In this document: positions 35,700 through 45,282 of the stretch, piece by piece
How the letters are laid out: each line of letters starts with the position of its first letter
Position numbering within the stretch: the first letter of the stretch is position 1
NCBI GenBank assembly: GCA_004292515.1
Contig: RDXB01000043.1
Coordinates: 1 to 64,000, forward strand
Direction: 5' to 3'
DNA from: Oscillatoriales cyanobacterium
Lineage (GTDB): Bacteria; Cyanobacteriota; Cyanobacteriia; CACIAM-69d
DNA: 64,000 nt
The notes under the pieces: model-generated
Told to the model about the DNA's origin: nothing
What the model saw: the letters and a program-made list of their open reading frames with translations, nothing else
Databases searched by the model: none
Made by a program: the position numbers and the translations under genes

Positions 35700-35799
35700 A
35701 GGATGTCCTTCCGAAGCAGTCGATCCGTCGTCAAAAGGTCACTGCCATGCTAGCCCAGGCGATCGCGCGGTGATCGGGGGGGGCATGCCGGTACAAAAC

Positions 35800-37104
35800 C
35801 TAGACCACTAGGCTTTCAAGCCAATCGGCGATCGCCACTGCAATACCCTGCTTGCCCAACATCCTTAGGGGCGCACGTTCCAAGGTCACCAGGTAAGCAA
35901 CTTGCTCCCCGTCACTGCCAACTTCGTTGCCCCGATTGGCAATCACCGCTCGGTGTCCTGCGGCCAATCGACTGTGGGCAATTTCAATCAACCGATCGTA
36001 GGCGATCGCCTCCTGGTACTTAAAACTAATTAAAGACAGCATCGGAGCCTGCTGACGCACCAAATCAATCACCTTTTCGGTGGGCTGCAACTGAATTGAC
36101 TGCCAATGGCCACCGCTAGCAATCTTGCCCGGATAGACCTGGGTGGGCTGGTAATCGGCCACGGCCGCCGAAAAAATGCCAAATGCGTAAGACTGCTCGG
36201 TCACGGCCGCCAATACCCTGTCGCGATAGGCCTCGTAGGTCGAGACAATCTTGTGGGGCAACCAGTGAGGCGGCGTGACGCTGCCGGCTCCGTGAATCAG
36301 ATGCACATTGGCCCCTCGCAAATACAGCTCTCGGGCGATTTCCACGCCCAACTGACCCGTAAAGCGATTGGTAATGCGACGAACGGCATCGAGGGGCACG
36401 GGGGTCGGGCCGCCCGTCACCAGGATCGATTGGCCGCGCAGGGGCGATCGCGTCAGGGTACGGCACAGTTGGATGGCGATCGCCTGGGGATCGGGCAAAT
36501 TGTTTTTGCCATAGGCCTGGCGCGGCGGCAAGATTTGCACCCCCAGCGATCGCAGGGATCTCAACGACTCTGACAGCACCGTATTGTGCATACTGCCATG
36601 CATGGTGGGGGCCACCAACAGAGCCGTTTTGCCCATCTCCATCCGCCCGATCGCAGAGGCCAGGGTTGAAGTCACCACCCCATCGGCGATCCCGTGGCGC
36701 ATTTTATTAATCGTGTCGTAGGTGGCCGGAGCCACCAGGTACGCCGCAAAGGGGCGATCGTCGCTCAGATGCTCGGCCGCCGCCGTCAAGCGGGTCACGG
36801 CAGGATTATTGGTACTCCATTCCAGCGCATCCAACGTGACATAACGCAGGGCTTCTTTCGACACAAAAGCCACCACATCAGCCCCCTGACGACGCAGGGC
36901 CCGCGCCAAGTCCGGGGCGCGATAGGCCGCAATGCCCCCACAGACCAAAAGGGCAATGCGCCGCCCGGCCAGGTGCATTCCATCCAAAAACACTTCACGA
37001 TCGCCCAAGTCACAGGAGGGCGGCGGCGACAGATCCCAATCATCCATAGCAGGAGCGGAGATAACAATACGTAGACGAGGGGTAGCCGTGAGGGGATCAT
37101 CCAT
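35800..37104 (-). CDS. coaBC: Bifunctional phosphopantothenoylcysteine decarboxylase/synthetase
   Basis: CoaBC makes 4-phosphopantetheine from phosphopantothenate and cysteine in coenzyme A synthesis. The 434-residue product has a flavoprotein decarboxylase domain at about 45-225: IALLVCGGIAAYRAPDLARA near the start, VAPATYDTINKMRHGIADGV, and the MHGSM stretch. A CTP-dependent ligase domain follows (about 230-430): ILVTGGPTPVPLDAVRRITN, then HLIHGAGSVTPP. The first ~40 residues precede the usual start (MHLAGRRIALLVCGG), so initiation may be further in. It is a single gene with a long AT-rich spacer upstream. Confidence 0.92.
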   Translation of the reverse strand: MDDPLTATPRLRIVISAPAMDDWDLSPPPSCDLGDREVFLDGMHLAGRRIALLVCGGIAAYRAPDLARALRRQGADVVAFVSKEALRYVTLDALEWSTNNPAVTRLTAAAEHLSDDRPFAAYLVAPATYDTINKMRHGIADGVVTSTLASAIGRMEMGKTALLVAPTMHGSMHNTVLSESLRSLRSLGVQILPPRQAYGKNNLPDPQAIAIQLCRTLTRSPLRGQSILVTGGPTPVPLDAVRRITNRFTGQLGVEIARELYLRGANVHLIHGAGSVTPPHWLPHKIVSTYEAYRDRVLAAVTEQSYAFGIFSAAVADYQPTQVYPGKIASGGHWQSIQLQPTEKVIDLVRQQAPMLSLISFKYQEAIAYDRLIEIAHSRLAAGHRAVIANRGNEVGSDGEQVAYLVTLERAPLRMLGKQGIAVAIADWLESLVV

Positions 37105-37429
37105 TACCGGCCTGACATTGACCTGACATTGCTATCTAGTCTCGACTCCCCATTCCAGGGCGCTCATACTGATTGGATGACCCCAAGGCGGTGCGCGGCA
37201 AAGGTTGAGACTAGCAGCAACAGAGGATACATAGCAGTTTCGATTAATAATGAGATCATAAAAGCCTCTTCTAGAAAGGATTTCAGGAAAGGATTTCAGG
37301 TCGCAGTGGGTCTCATTTTTGATTCAAACTACTACACAAACAACAGGGATCACTCCACAACCGGGCGTGATTGCCCGCCCGCTGCGATCGCGTAGTTCCC
37401 CTGCGATCGATTCAGGCCGGAACCCAGGG
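37105..37429. other. Spacer between coaBC and lepB
   Basis: There is no gene in these 325 bases. GAAAGGATTTCAG occurs twice at about 37275-37300, and CCTGACATTG is repeated near 37109-37130. The middle is AT-rich and probably holds the coaBC promoter. Confidence 0.45.
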
Positions 37430-38047
37430 TCAGACGGGCCCCAGGCGATCGAGGGGCCAAAACCGCCACCAGGCCCGCCCAATCGCATTTTGGGCCGGCA
37501 AAAAGCCCCAAACATGGGAGTCATTACTATTGTTACGATTGTCGCCCATCACAAACAGGGCATTTTCAGGAATGGAAACTTGCGGCAACTCGTATTGAGG
37601 GGCTTCTGCGATGTAAGGCTCAACTAGGGGCTGGTTGTTCACATAAACCTGACCTTGGCTGACTCGCACGGTTTCGCCAGGAAAGGCGATCGCCCGCTTA
37701 ATGAAAGCCTGATCACGGCTGTAGCCTAGGGACTGGAGCTGTGGCGGGGGTTCAAACACCACAATATCCCCCCGTTGTAGAGGCCGCACCCAGTGGGAGA
37801 TTTTTTCGATCACCAGCCGATCGTTAATGGCCAAAGTGGGATACATCGAATCCGACGGAATCACACGCGGCTCGGCCACAAACGTGCGAATCAGCAGGGC
37901 CAACAGCAACGCAATGCCAATAATTTGCAGGTTTTCGCGCCACCGTTGCCACCCCGAGCGATCGGGGACTGATGTTGATAGCTCAGGGCGGTTAGTCCCA
38001 TCAGCAACGGTCTGGGGCGTGGCAGAGTCGGGTTGGGAGGGAGGCAT
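37430..38047 (-). CDS. lepB: Signal peptidase I
   Basis: LepB removes signal peptides from secreted proteins at the membrane. The product is about 205 residues with one N-terminal membrane helix (LQIIGIALLLALLIRTFVA, about 40-58). The catalytic Ser67 is in RVIPSDSMYPTL and Lys117 in FIKRAIAFPGETV. Box E appears as FVMGDNRNNSNDSHVWG. The ATG at 38047 (MPPSQPDSATPQ) is preferred; the frame is open back to 38125 but that part looks non-coding. A 17-bp tandem array lies just upstream of the start region. Confidence 0.94.
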   Translation of the reverse strand: MPPSQPDSATPQTVADGTNRPELSTSVPDRSGWQRWRENLQIIGIALLLALLIRTFVAEPRVIPSDSMYPTLAINDRLVIEKISHWVRPLQRGDIVVFEPPPQLQSLGYSRDQAFIKRAIAFPGETVRVSQGQVYVNNQPLVEPYIAEAPQYELPQVSIPENALFVMGDNRNNSNDSHVWGFLPAQNAIGRAWWRFWPLDRLGPV

Positions 38048-38118
38048 AGTGAGTAGGCCAAGGCAGCAAGCGAGGAAAATGGATGGGCGATTGCCGTTGC
38101 AACAAGCAACTCCATGCA

Positions 38119-38200
38119 AGAACAACGCCTAGACAAGAGCAACGCCTAGACAAGAGCAACGCCTAGACAAGAGCAACGCCTAGACAAGAGCAACGCCTAG
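38119..38200. repeat. 17-bp tandem array
   Basis: Four perfect copies of ACAAGAGCAACGCCTAG (38133-38200) are preceded by a partial copy. The array lies between divergent lepB and the DegT gene. There are no unique spacers, so it is not CRISPR. Confidence 0.95.
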
Positions 38201-38376
38201 AACAGATCACCCAACGGATCGCCCCCACAGCAAGGGGGTGTCATTAGCGTAGCGAAATCCCTTGCGCCATCCGATCGATTTTGCCTGATCGCCCGCTATC
38301 TTCGGTTAAGGAGCGGTGATCACATTCCGCCACAGCCGACACATCCGAGCCAACGTTATAGCGATGGGGTGAGCTT

Positions 38377-39531
38377 ATGGGGGTCATGGGGCCGATTCCG
38401 CTGGTGGATTTGTCGATGCAGCACGCTGTTTTGCGACCAGCGCTCGATCGCGCGATTGCAGACACCTTGGATCGGGGGGATTTTGTCCTCGGTCAGGCCC
38501 TGGGAGAATTTGAAACCAGTTTTGCCACGGCCTGCGGCGCGGCCCACTGCATTGGCGTGGGTACGGGTACTGATGCGTTGGCCCTGGGGCTGGCGGCTGG
38601 CGGCGTGGGGCCTGGCGATCGGGTGATCACGCCAGCGAATACCTTCATCGCGACCATTCTAGGGATTTTGCGGACGGGCGCACAGCCGGTATTGGTGGAT
38701 TGCGATCCGCAGACGGCGTTGATGGATCTGGCTGCTGCCGAGCGAGCGAGCGACCCCCAAACCAAGGCGATCGTGCCGGTGCATCTGTATGGGCAAATGG
38801 TCGATCCCGAAGCCCTCGTTGCTCTGGCCGATCGCCACTGCCTGATGATTTTTGAGGATGCGGCCCAGGCCCATTTGGCCCAGCGGGGCGGCCGAGTGGC
38901 GGGCACGGTGGGCCGGGCGGCGGCCTTTAGTTTCTATCCCGGCAAAAATTTAGGCGCGATCGGGGATGCGGGGGCCGTGCTGACGGATGATCCCGCGATC
39001 GCCGAGCGCGTCCGCAAGTTCCGCAACTACGGAGCACCGCGCAAATATTTCCACGAGGAACTGGGCACCAACTCGCGCCTCGACACCCTGCAAGCGGCGG
39101 TGCTGAACGTGAAGCTACCCTACCTGAGCCAGTGGAATCAGGAGCGATCGACCCTGGCGGCCGCCTATGACCAGCGACTGGCTGATCTTGCCGACTGGGG
39201 CATCCAACCGATCGTCAACCGGGCAGGCGCGGGCCATGTCTACCATCTCTACGTGGTGCGCGTGCTGCCTCACTGCCGCCTCGATCGCGATCGGCTGCTG
39301 GCGGCCCTGCAACAGGCCAACATCTTTGCCGGGATTCATTACCCAATTCCCTGTCACCTGCAACCGGCCCTCGCATCCCTGGGCTATGGGGCTGGGGCCT
39401 TTCCGGTGACGGAGCAGCTAGCGGGCGAAATCCTGTCGCTGCCCATGTTCCCGGGCCTGACGATCGCCCAGCTTGATTACGTGGTGGACACCATTACCCA
39501 AGCCGTGCGGCCCCAAAGTGCGATCGCCTAG
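38377..39531 (+). CDS. DegT/DnrJ/EryC1/StrS-family aminotransferase
   Basis: The 384-residue product is a PLP-dependent sugar aminotransferase-type enzyme. PLP would bind Lys190 in FSFYPGKNLGAIGDAGA. Asp161 in IFEDAAQAH contacts the pyridine ring, and GTGTDALALGL near 62-72 binds phosphate. LGTNSRLDTLQAAVL near 226-240 is the family stretch before the C-terminal domain. Members transaminate nucleotide-linked keto-sugars for surface polysaccharides or natural products. No partner sugar genes adjoin it. ATG at 38377 is used; a second Met three codons on (38386) also fits the family N-terminus GPIPLVD. Confidence 0.92.
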   Translation: MGVMGPIPLVDLSMQHAVLRPALDRAIADTLDRGDFVLGQALGEFETSFATACGAAHCIGVGTGTDALALGLAAGGVGPGDRVITPANTFIATILGILRTGAQPVLVDCDPQTALMDLAAAERASDPQTKAIVPVHLYGQMVDPEALVALADRHCLMIFEDAAQAHLAQRGGRVAGTVGRAAAFSFYPGKNLGAIGDAGAVLTDDPAIAERVRKFRNYGAPRKYFHEELGTNSRLDTLQAAVLNVKLPYLSQWNQERSTLAAAYDQRLADLADWGIQPIVNRAGAGHVYHLYVVRVLPHCRLDRDRLLAALQQANIFAGIHYPIPCHLQPALASLGYGAGAFPVTEQLAGEILSLPMFPGLTIAQLDYVVDTITQAVRPQSAIA

Positions 39532-39615
39532 GCCGGGTTTGTTGAGCGGTGCGATTGGAGGGGCGATCCAAGGCATTCGACCCGTAACCCGTCATCGCCC
39601 GAGGTCATGTTGACC

Positions 39616-40131
39616 CTAGGCAAAATCCGCTGGAATGCCCGAGGGGAAGTTGCCCAACGGGTTCGGGATCGATTCGCCCTCTTGCCATTGCTGCACCTGG
39701 GAGAACAGGTTGCGCACGGTTTCTTGGAAGGCCTCGCGCCCCACTTCAATGCCCTGCATCAAGTCGCCCGGCAAGTCAAAAAAGACGATGCTATCGACAC
39801 TTTCGAGGGCCATCAACTGAAACAAAATGTGGGTGACGGGAAACGGCGCGGCCATGATGTTGGGATCCTTAACCGGCATCGGCCCCCGGGCAGCATCTTG
39901 TAGGGTGGGGAAAGCGTAAATCACATTTTTCTCAACCCCTTGTTCGCGCCGGTTGCCCAGGGTGACACGCACCCAATCCCCGTTCAGGGTTTGCAGAATG
40001 TAGTAGTCTTCGCGACTGAGCTGGTTGGCAAAATAGATCAATGCTGGGGCGATCGCAGCAACGATTTCAGGCGTTTGACCATCTTGGGGTGCATTATCAA
40101 GTAGAAGCTGGATTTGACTATCGAGATCCAT
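39616..40131 (-). CDS. Conserved cyanobacterial protein of unknown function
   Basis: The product is about 171 residues, soluble, with a mixed alpha/beta pattern. Recognisable stretches are APALIYFANQLSREDYYILQ near 25-44, GDWVRVTLGNR near 48-58 and SVDSIVFFDLPGDL near 112-125. It ends in a Gln/Glu-rich helix and an Asn/Pro tail. I associate the overall pattern with uncharacterised cyanobacterial proteins but cannot name a family. ATG at 40131 is preferred over a TTG at 40140. It is convergent with the DegT gene and divergent from hetZ. Confidence 0.7.
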   Translation of the reverse strand: MDLDSQIQLLLDNAPQDGQTPEIVAAIAPALIYFANQLSREDYYILQTLNGDWVRVTLGNRREQGVEKNVIYAFPTLQDAARGPMPVKDPNIMAAPFPVTHILFQLMALESVDSIVFFDLPGDLMQGIEVGREAFQETVRNLFSQVQQWQEGESIPNPLGNFPSGIPADFA

Positions 40132-40368
40132 AGAGTCCAAAAACGAGGGGGGCAGGCGGAGTCATCAAAGGGGTGTTTGAGAATGTCCGCAATTTACCGG
40201 AGAGCCGGGTAACGAATCAAACGTGGTGTAAAGGATGTCAGAACGGAAAGCCGGTTGCGATCGCGGTATCGATTATTCTGGTCATGTTAATGCAACAAGT
40301 TCGTGCAATCAGCAGTCTCCACTAGGGATTGCCGATCGGGGTGGCACAAGCAGCAATGGTCGGTTGTA

Positions 40369-41547
40369 ATGGTGGCATCAGGCGAGAGTTGTAGGGGCGT
40401 GGAATCGACGATCGAGCTATTGCAGCGGGAGTTCCAAACGGGCACGACCGCAACCGACCGAGTGCGGGCAGAAGTGGCCGGTCGGATCACGGCGGAGGTC
40501 GATCGGATCTGCACCGAAAGCCGTCGCATTCAGTCCTCTGGGGATGTGCTGGGGTGGGCCCACAGCTTGGCGCGCCACCGGTTGCAGCAAACCCTGCGCT
40601 ATTACCAGTTGGGGTCTCAACGGGGGCGCACGGAACTGCACAGCACCCTCAGCGCCATCATCTATCGATACATCAGTCCGGCCCGATCGCGCACCAGCTA
40701 TCAAGCCCGACTGCTGGCGATCGAGGATTTTTTGCAGGGGTTTTACGTGGAGTCCCTGGCGGCTTTTCGGCGCGAGAACGTGATGCCGGCCAACTACACC
40801 CCACGGGTACGGCTCGAACTGGCTGAATACATGGCCTTTGTGGAGCGCTACGCCAAGCGGCGGATTCCCTTGCCCGGTGGGCGATCGCAACAATTGATTG
40901 TGTTGCGGGCCCAAACCTTTGCCCGTCAGCAGCCCCCGGAAACCTCGATCGACATGGAGCAAGCCGCCGAAAGTGGCAGCGACAACAGCGAAGGCTATTC
41001 CTGGGATGATGCTTCGGTGCAGCAAGTCCGCAACCAAATTGGGGCCAAAGAATCCACCGAGGTGATGGATGGGGCCTTGCGCCAGGCGGTGGTGGATGAG
41101 CTGATTGCCTATCTGCGCGATCGCGACCAAGAACAATGCGTCGATTATTTGGCCCTGCGCCTCAAGGATTTATCCGCCAGCGAAATCGAAAAAGTCCTGG
41201 GTCTGAATGCCCGCGAGCGCGACTATCTGCAACAGCGGTTTAAATATCACTTGATCCGCTTTGCCCTGATGCACCGCTGGGAATTGGTGCACCAATGGCT
41301 GGATGTGGATCTCGATCGCGACTTGGGCTTAACCCCCCGCCAGTGGGAAGCGCTGTTGGGGCAACTGGGGCCCGAGGCGGTCAAGTTGGTGAAGCTGAAG
41401 CGATCGGGATTGGACGATCGCGCCATTGCCCAAACGTTGGGCGTGGGGGCCTCACAAGTCCAAAAGTTGTGGTTTAAGCTGCTGGAAGCGGCTTGGGAAA
41501 TTCGCAACCGCACGGAATCCGGAGCGAGGAAAGGGACGGATGAATAG
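40369..41547 (+). CDS. hetZ: HetZ-like protein
   Basis: The product is about 392 residues. It has several stretches I associate with HetZ, the regulator needed early in heterocyst differentiation in Anabaena and also kept in non-heterocystous filamentous species. These are RICTESRRIQSSGDVLGW, LGSQRGRTELHSTLSAIIY, ELAEYMAFVERYAKRRIPLP and YLQQRFKYHLIRFALMHRWE. The C-terminal ~60 residues look like a helix-turn-helix (LDDRAIAQTLGVGASQVQKL), supporting a DNA-binding role. ATG at 40369 (MVASGES) fits better than the upstream open frame. It overlaps patU by eight bases, the same order as hetZ-patU in Anabaena, which strengthens the call. Confidence 0.75.
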   Translation: MVASGESCRGVESTIELLQREFQTGTTATDRVRAEVAGRITAEVDRICTESRRIQSSGDVLGWAHSLARHRLQQTLRYYQLGSQRGRTELHSTLSAIIYRYISPARSRTSYQARLLAIEDFLQGFYVESLAAFRRENVMPANYTPRVRLELAEYMAFVERYAKRRIPLPGGRSQQLIVLRAQTFARQQPPETSIDMEQAAESGSDNSEGYSWDDASVQQVRNQIGAKESTEVMDGALRQAVVDELIAYLRDRDQEQCVDYLALRLKDLSASEIEKVLGLNARERDYLQQRFKYHLIRFALMHRWELVHQWLDVDLDRDLGLTPRQWEALLGQLGPEAVKLVKLKRSGLDDRAIAQTLGVGASQVQKLWFKLLEAAWEIRNRTESGARKGTDE

Positions 41548-42646
41548 CAACTTAGATAGCGTGCCTGGTGCGCTGCAAGCCAGGTTGTTGGGCCAGTTTC
41601 TCGATCGGGAAGCGGCGGTGGTCACAGAAGAAGATGAGGCGCTCTTAGATCTCGATCCGGCCGAGATTGACCGGGCGATCGAGCAATCCCTCGCCACCTA
41701 CAGCTACGATCCCGACGATGTTTTGATGATGGCGGAAGCCCTCGATCAATTCGACCAAAACGAGTTGCCCTTCAGCACGGACGTTGCAGCCGTTGCCCCA
41801 GCGCGATCGCTATCCCCCAGCGATTTATCGGTTGCTAACCCTATGCTCGACCTTGATGCTATTCCCGCGATCGATCAACGTTACCAAACGCTGCTGAAAC
41901 AGCGTCTGATGCTGGAAGCGGAACAGCGCCCGCCGCTCTTTCCTTGGGAATCGCCCGGCATGGCCTTGGACTACGGCGACACCTACGAAGACGCAGCAGC
42001 GATCGCCCCAGTTCCCGGCAACCCTTGGCTACGGCAGGTTTTGGCCCTGGATATCCCCACCACCTTGCCCGCCGAAATTGCCGATCGACTCCTGGCCGCC
42101 TGCCAAAGCGTCGCTGCCCAAACCCTCAAGGAAGGGGTCGCCCTAATCCGGGCCGTGGAAGAGCTGTTCCCCGCCCAAGAAGCCCTGTTTAATCAGCGCG
42201 CGGGCTGGGTTTTACAAACGGCCACGCCTGGTCGGACGGGCGATCGGCTCTCCTTGCCCTACCGTGACTTTGAAAGCAGCAACTCCGAAAACCAATTGAC
42301 CTTGGCCATGTTCGCTGCCCGCGAGCTGCTGAAGAAGTTGACAATCACCCTCAGCGCCAAGGAGCCAACCGATGCCCAAGAGTGGCTAGCCGATCAAGGG
42401 GCCCTGCGTTTAGAAGCTCGCTACGGCACACCCTCCGATCGCTCCGAACTGAATATCACCCTGCATTTACCCAGCAGTGGTAGCGCCACCCTCAGCGGCT
42501 CCCGGTCATCGGTGCAAGCCACGGGCACAGGGGCGTTGCGCCTGTCCATGTTGGATGTGCGACCGGGCGATCGCTTTGCCCTAGCGGTGACGACGGCCGA
42601 TGAGGTGGAACTGCCGCCCCTAACCTTCACGATCGTAGTGAACTAG
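41540..42646 (+). CDS. patU: PatU-like protein
   Basis: The 368-residue product overlaps the end of hetZ by eight bases. It begins MNSNLDSVPGALQARLLGQF and has an acidic segment (EEDEALLDLDPAEIDRAIEQ). IDQRYQTLLKQRLMLEAEQR followed by PPLFPWES near residue 130 matches my recollection of PatU proteins, which act with HetZ in heterocyst patterning. The C-terminal ~100 residues look beta-rich (ALRLSMLDVRPGDRFALAV), possibly a sandwich. In Anabaena the function is split between patU5 and patU3; here it is one gene, as expected outside heterocyst formers. The assignment leans on gene order, so I am moderately sure. Confidence 0.62.
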   Translation: MNSNLDSVPGALQARLLGQFLDREAAVVTEEDEALLDLDPAEIDRAIEQSLATYSYDPDDVLMMAEALDQFDQNELPFSTDVAAVAPARSLSPSDLSVANPMLDLDAIPAIDQRYQTLLKQRLMLEAEQRPPLFPWESPGMALDYGDTYEDAAAIAPVPGNPWLRQVLALDIPTTLPAEIADRLLAACQSVAAQTLKEGVALIRAVEELFPAQEALFNQRAGWVLQTATPGRTGDRLSLPYRDFESSNSENQLTLAMFAARELLKKLTITLSAKEPTDAQEWLADQGALRLEARYGTPSDRSELNITLHLPSSGSATLSGSRSSVQATGTGALRLSMLDVRPGDRFALAVTTADEVELPPLTFTIVVN

Positions 42647-42939
42647 CACGGAGCCAAACGGTGCAGGGCCAGGATCTAGACCAGGATCTCGATCTCAGGA
42701 GATTGCCCAGGAAACAGTAGCGTGAGGATGCATGACACCGCCCCAGGTTGGCAGCCCCAGTACGCGATCGCGGAGAGTTTAGCAACTGAATTGTTGTAAA
42801 AGCGATCAATGAAGGCGATACACTGGGGGGGTGGACGAATGGGCGATCGACCCGACGATGCTGCCCCGTCCCGGCGGCTCCCCGCGCTGGAGTTGCCCTG
42901 GCCAAGTTTGATTCCTCTTGCTAAACCCATCGCATCGTT

Positions 42940-43176
42940 ATGTCCCTACCCCTCACCAACGAAAACGTTGAAGCCACCCTCGACGAACTCCGTCCCTACC
43001 TATTGGCCGATGGCGGCAACGTCGAACTCGTGGAAATTGACGGGCCGGTTGTCAAACTCCGTCTACAAGGGGCTTGCAGCTCTTGCCCCAGCTCGGCGAT
43101 GACGCTGCGGATGGGCATCGAGCGCCGCCTCAAGGAAGTCATTCCCGAGATTGCCACAATCGAGCAAGTCGCCTAG
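42940..43176 (+). CDS. NifU-like iron-sulfur scaffold protein
   Basis: The 78-residue product is a lone NifU C-terminal (Nfu) domain. [13 protein letters not shown] near 23-35 and the Fe-S cysteines in [20 protein letters not shown] (CxxC) are diagnostic. Nfu proteins hold and pass on 4Fe-4S clusters; in cyanobacteria this small form serves photosystem I assembly and is essential. It is probably soluble. It is a single gene, followed by a strong terminator about 155 bases on. Confidence 0.95.
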   Translation: MSLPLTNENVEATLDELRPYLLADGGNVELVEIDGPVVKLRLQGACSSCPSSAMTLRMGIERRLKEVIPEIATIEQVA

Positions 43177-43177
43177 G

Positions 43178-43208
43178 TGGGTGACTACATTGGGTGACTA
43201 CATTGGGT
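43178..43208. repeat. 13-bp direct repeat after the nfu gene
   Basis: GGGTGACTACATT occurs twice, followed by a third partial GGGTGA. Confidence 0.7.
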
Positions 43209-43332
43209 GATCGGCTACCCGGATGTTCGATGGAGCATGTCCGATTGCGCCTCCCCAGCTCCAGTCCGCGACGGATCTTCAATGGTCTTTCCTACCTGTC
43301 CTAACTGCTAAACCAAACAAATCGCTGATGGA

Positions 43333-43358
43333 ACGAGGGGCATTGCTCCTCGTTTTTT
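43333..43358 (+). terminator. Rho-independent terminator
   Basis: ACGAGGGGC pairs with GCTCCTCGT around an ATT loop, followed by six T. It is likely the end of the nfu transcript. The spacer 43177-43479 holds no gene. Confidence 0.85.
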
Positions 43359-43479
43359 CTTTGGCTCCTCAGATTGAGCCAGCCTGCCAGTGGGCTGGAT
43401 GCAAACGACTAGGGGCCAAGGTGCATGAATCCTGGCCCCTAAATCATGGATTGAAAACGCAGACATGGGACGGCGATCG

Positions 43480-45282
43480 CTAGAAGGTGGTGCGATCGCG
43501 GTTGGCGGCGGTGGCTCGTTCAATGGTGTCGGCCACCGTCACCGATCCCAAATCACCATCGGCTCGGGTGCGGAGGCTGAGGCTGTTGGTTTCCACCTCC
43601 TTTTCACCAACCACGGCCATCACGGGGATTTTTTCTTTCTCAGCGTTGCGAACAATTTTGCCCAGGCGATCGCCCGATTGATCAACCGTGACGCGCACGC
43701 CTGCCGATCGCAACTGAGCAGCGGCGGCCTCCGCAAAGGCGCGGAAATCATCGCCAACCGGTAGCAGCCGCACCTGTTCCGGTGCTAACCAAAAGGGCAG
43801 ATCACCGGAATACTGCTCAATCAGAATGCCAATGAAGCGCTCTAAAGAGCCAAAAAGCGCCCGGTGCAGCATCACGGGTCGCGACCGATCGCCCTCTTTG
43901 GTCACGTACTCAATATCAAAGCGTTCTGGCAGATTCAAATCCACCTGCAAAGTGCCGCACTGCCAATCTCGCCCGATCGCATCATGCAGCACAAACTCCA
44001 GCTTGGGGCCATAAAAAGCGCCTTCACCCTCATTGATCTGGTAGGTCAAGTTCAAGGCCGAGAGGGCCGACGAGAGCGCCGCTTCCAGCAAATCCCAAGT
44101 TTGATCGGTGCCGATCCGGTTTTCGGGGCGGGTTGAGAGCTTGATCGACACCTCTGCAAAGCCCAACTCTTTGTAGATATCCAGCACCAATTTCACAACC
44201 TCCTCGCATTCACGGGCCATATCCTCCTGGGCACAGAAGATATGGGCATCGTCTTGGGTGAAGTGGCGCACTCGCATCAGGCCATGCAACGTGCCAGATG
44301 GTTCGTAGCGGTGAACCTTGCCAAACTCTGCCATCCGAATCGGCAGATCGCGGTAGCTCTTGAGACCATGTTTAAACAGGGACACCGCACCCGGACAATT
44401 CATCGGCTTCAGGGCAAAGACTCGATCATCTTCGGTCACGGTGGTGAACATGTGATCTCGGTAATTTTGCCAGTGACCGGAGGTTTCCCAGAGGGATCGA
44501 TCCATCACGTCTGGAGTGTTGACTTCAATGTAGCCAGCCCGCTCTTGGCGCATCCGCATGTAGGCGATCAGCTGCTGGAACAGAGTCCAGCCTCTGGCGT
44601 GCCAAAAGACTGAGCCGGGAGCAGCTTCCTGAAAATGGAATAGATCCAGTTGGTTGCCCAGTTTGCGGTGATCGCGCTTGAGGGCTTCTTCCTTGCGGCG
44701 TTTGTGTTCGGTCAGTTGTTCGGGGCTTTCCCAGGCCGTGCCATAGATCCGCTGGAGCTGGGCTTTGGTGGCATCCCCACGCCAATAGGCTCCGGCGACG
44801 GTTTCCAGTTCGATCGCCTTGGGGTTAATTTCTGAGGTGTTTTCTAGGTGCGGCCCGGCACAGAGATCCCACCACTGGTCGCCCAGGTGATAGAGGGTGA
44901 TTGGTTCGGTTTTGATGTCGTCGAGAATTTCCAGTTTGTAGGGTTCCCCGATCGCCTCAATCCGGCGCTTGGCTTCCTCGCGGGACACCTCTTCACGAAT
45001 CACGGGCAGCTTTTTGTTGATGATTTTGATCATCTCTTTTTTGATGGCCTTCAACGCTTCTTCACTGAAGGGTTCGGGGCTATCAAAATCATAGTAAAAG
45101 CCGTTTTCGATCCAAGGGCCGATCGTCACCTGGGCTTTGGGAAACAGCTTCTGCACTGCCATGGCCATCACGTGGGATGTGGTGTGGCGAATTTTTTTCA
45201 GCGTTTCCGATTCGCTGGTTTTGGGTAGGGAAATTTTGGCCTCGTGATCGGCTGTGGGGCGATCGGACACTTGCTGAACCAT
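43480..45282 (-). CDS. thrS: Threonyl-tRNA synthetase
   Basis: ThrS charges tRNA-Thr. The 600-residue product lacks the N-terminal TGS domain but keeps the editing domain: HTTSH gives His33 and His37, and WWDLCAGPH the Cys and His pair. The class II catalytic core follows, with motif 2 near FGKVHRYEPSGTLHGLMRVR, Zn ligands in MNCPG and the later His residues (DDAHIF), and motif 3 in GSLERFIGILIE. The anticodon-binding domain occupies the last ~100 residues (EQVRLLPVGDDF). The ATG at 45282 (MVQQVSDRPT) is preferred to an upstream frame start at 45321. Confidence 0.96.
   Translation of the reverse strand: MVQQVSDRPTADHEAKISLPKTSESETLKKIRHTTSHVMAMAVQKLFPKAQVTIGPWIENGFYYDFDSPEPFSEEALKAIKKEMIKIINKKLPVIREEVSREEAKRRIEAIGEPYKLEILDDIKTEPITLYHLGDQWWDLCAGPHLENTSEINPKAIELETVAGAYWRGDATKAQLQRIYGTAWESPEQLTEHKRRKEEALKRDHRKLGNQLDLFHFQEAAPGSVFWHARGWTLFQQLIAYMRMRQERAGYIEVNTPDVMDRSLWETSGHWQNYRDHMFTTVTEDDRVFALKPMNCPGAVSLFKHGLKSYRDLPIRMAEFGKVHRYEPSGTLHGLMRVRHFTQDDAHIFCAQEDMARECEEVVKLVLDIYKELGFAEVSIKLSTRPENRIGTDQTWDLLEAALSSALSALNLTYQINEGEGAFYGPKLEFVLHDAIGRDWQCGTLQVDLNLPERFDIEYVTKEGDRSRPVMLHRALFGSLERFIGILIEQYSGDLPFWLAPEQVRLLPVGDDFRAFAEAAAAQLRSAGVRVTVDQSGDRLGKIVRNAEKEKIPVMAVVGEKEVETNSLSLRTRADGDLGSVTVADTIERATAANRDRTTF

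Noticed and set aside
38119-38200. Possible CRISPR array
   Set aside because: The 17-bp units are contiguous with no unique spacers and no cas genes are near; it is a simple tandem repeat.
43223-43483. 86-codon plus-strand frame after the nfu gene
   Set aside because: A strong terminator lies inside it, and it has no recognisable protein pattern.
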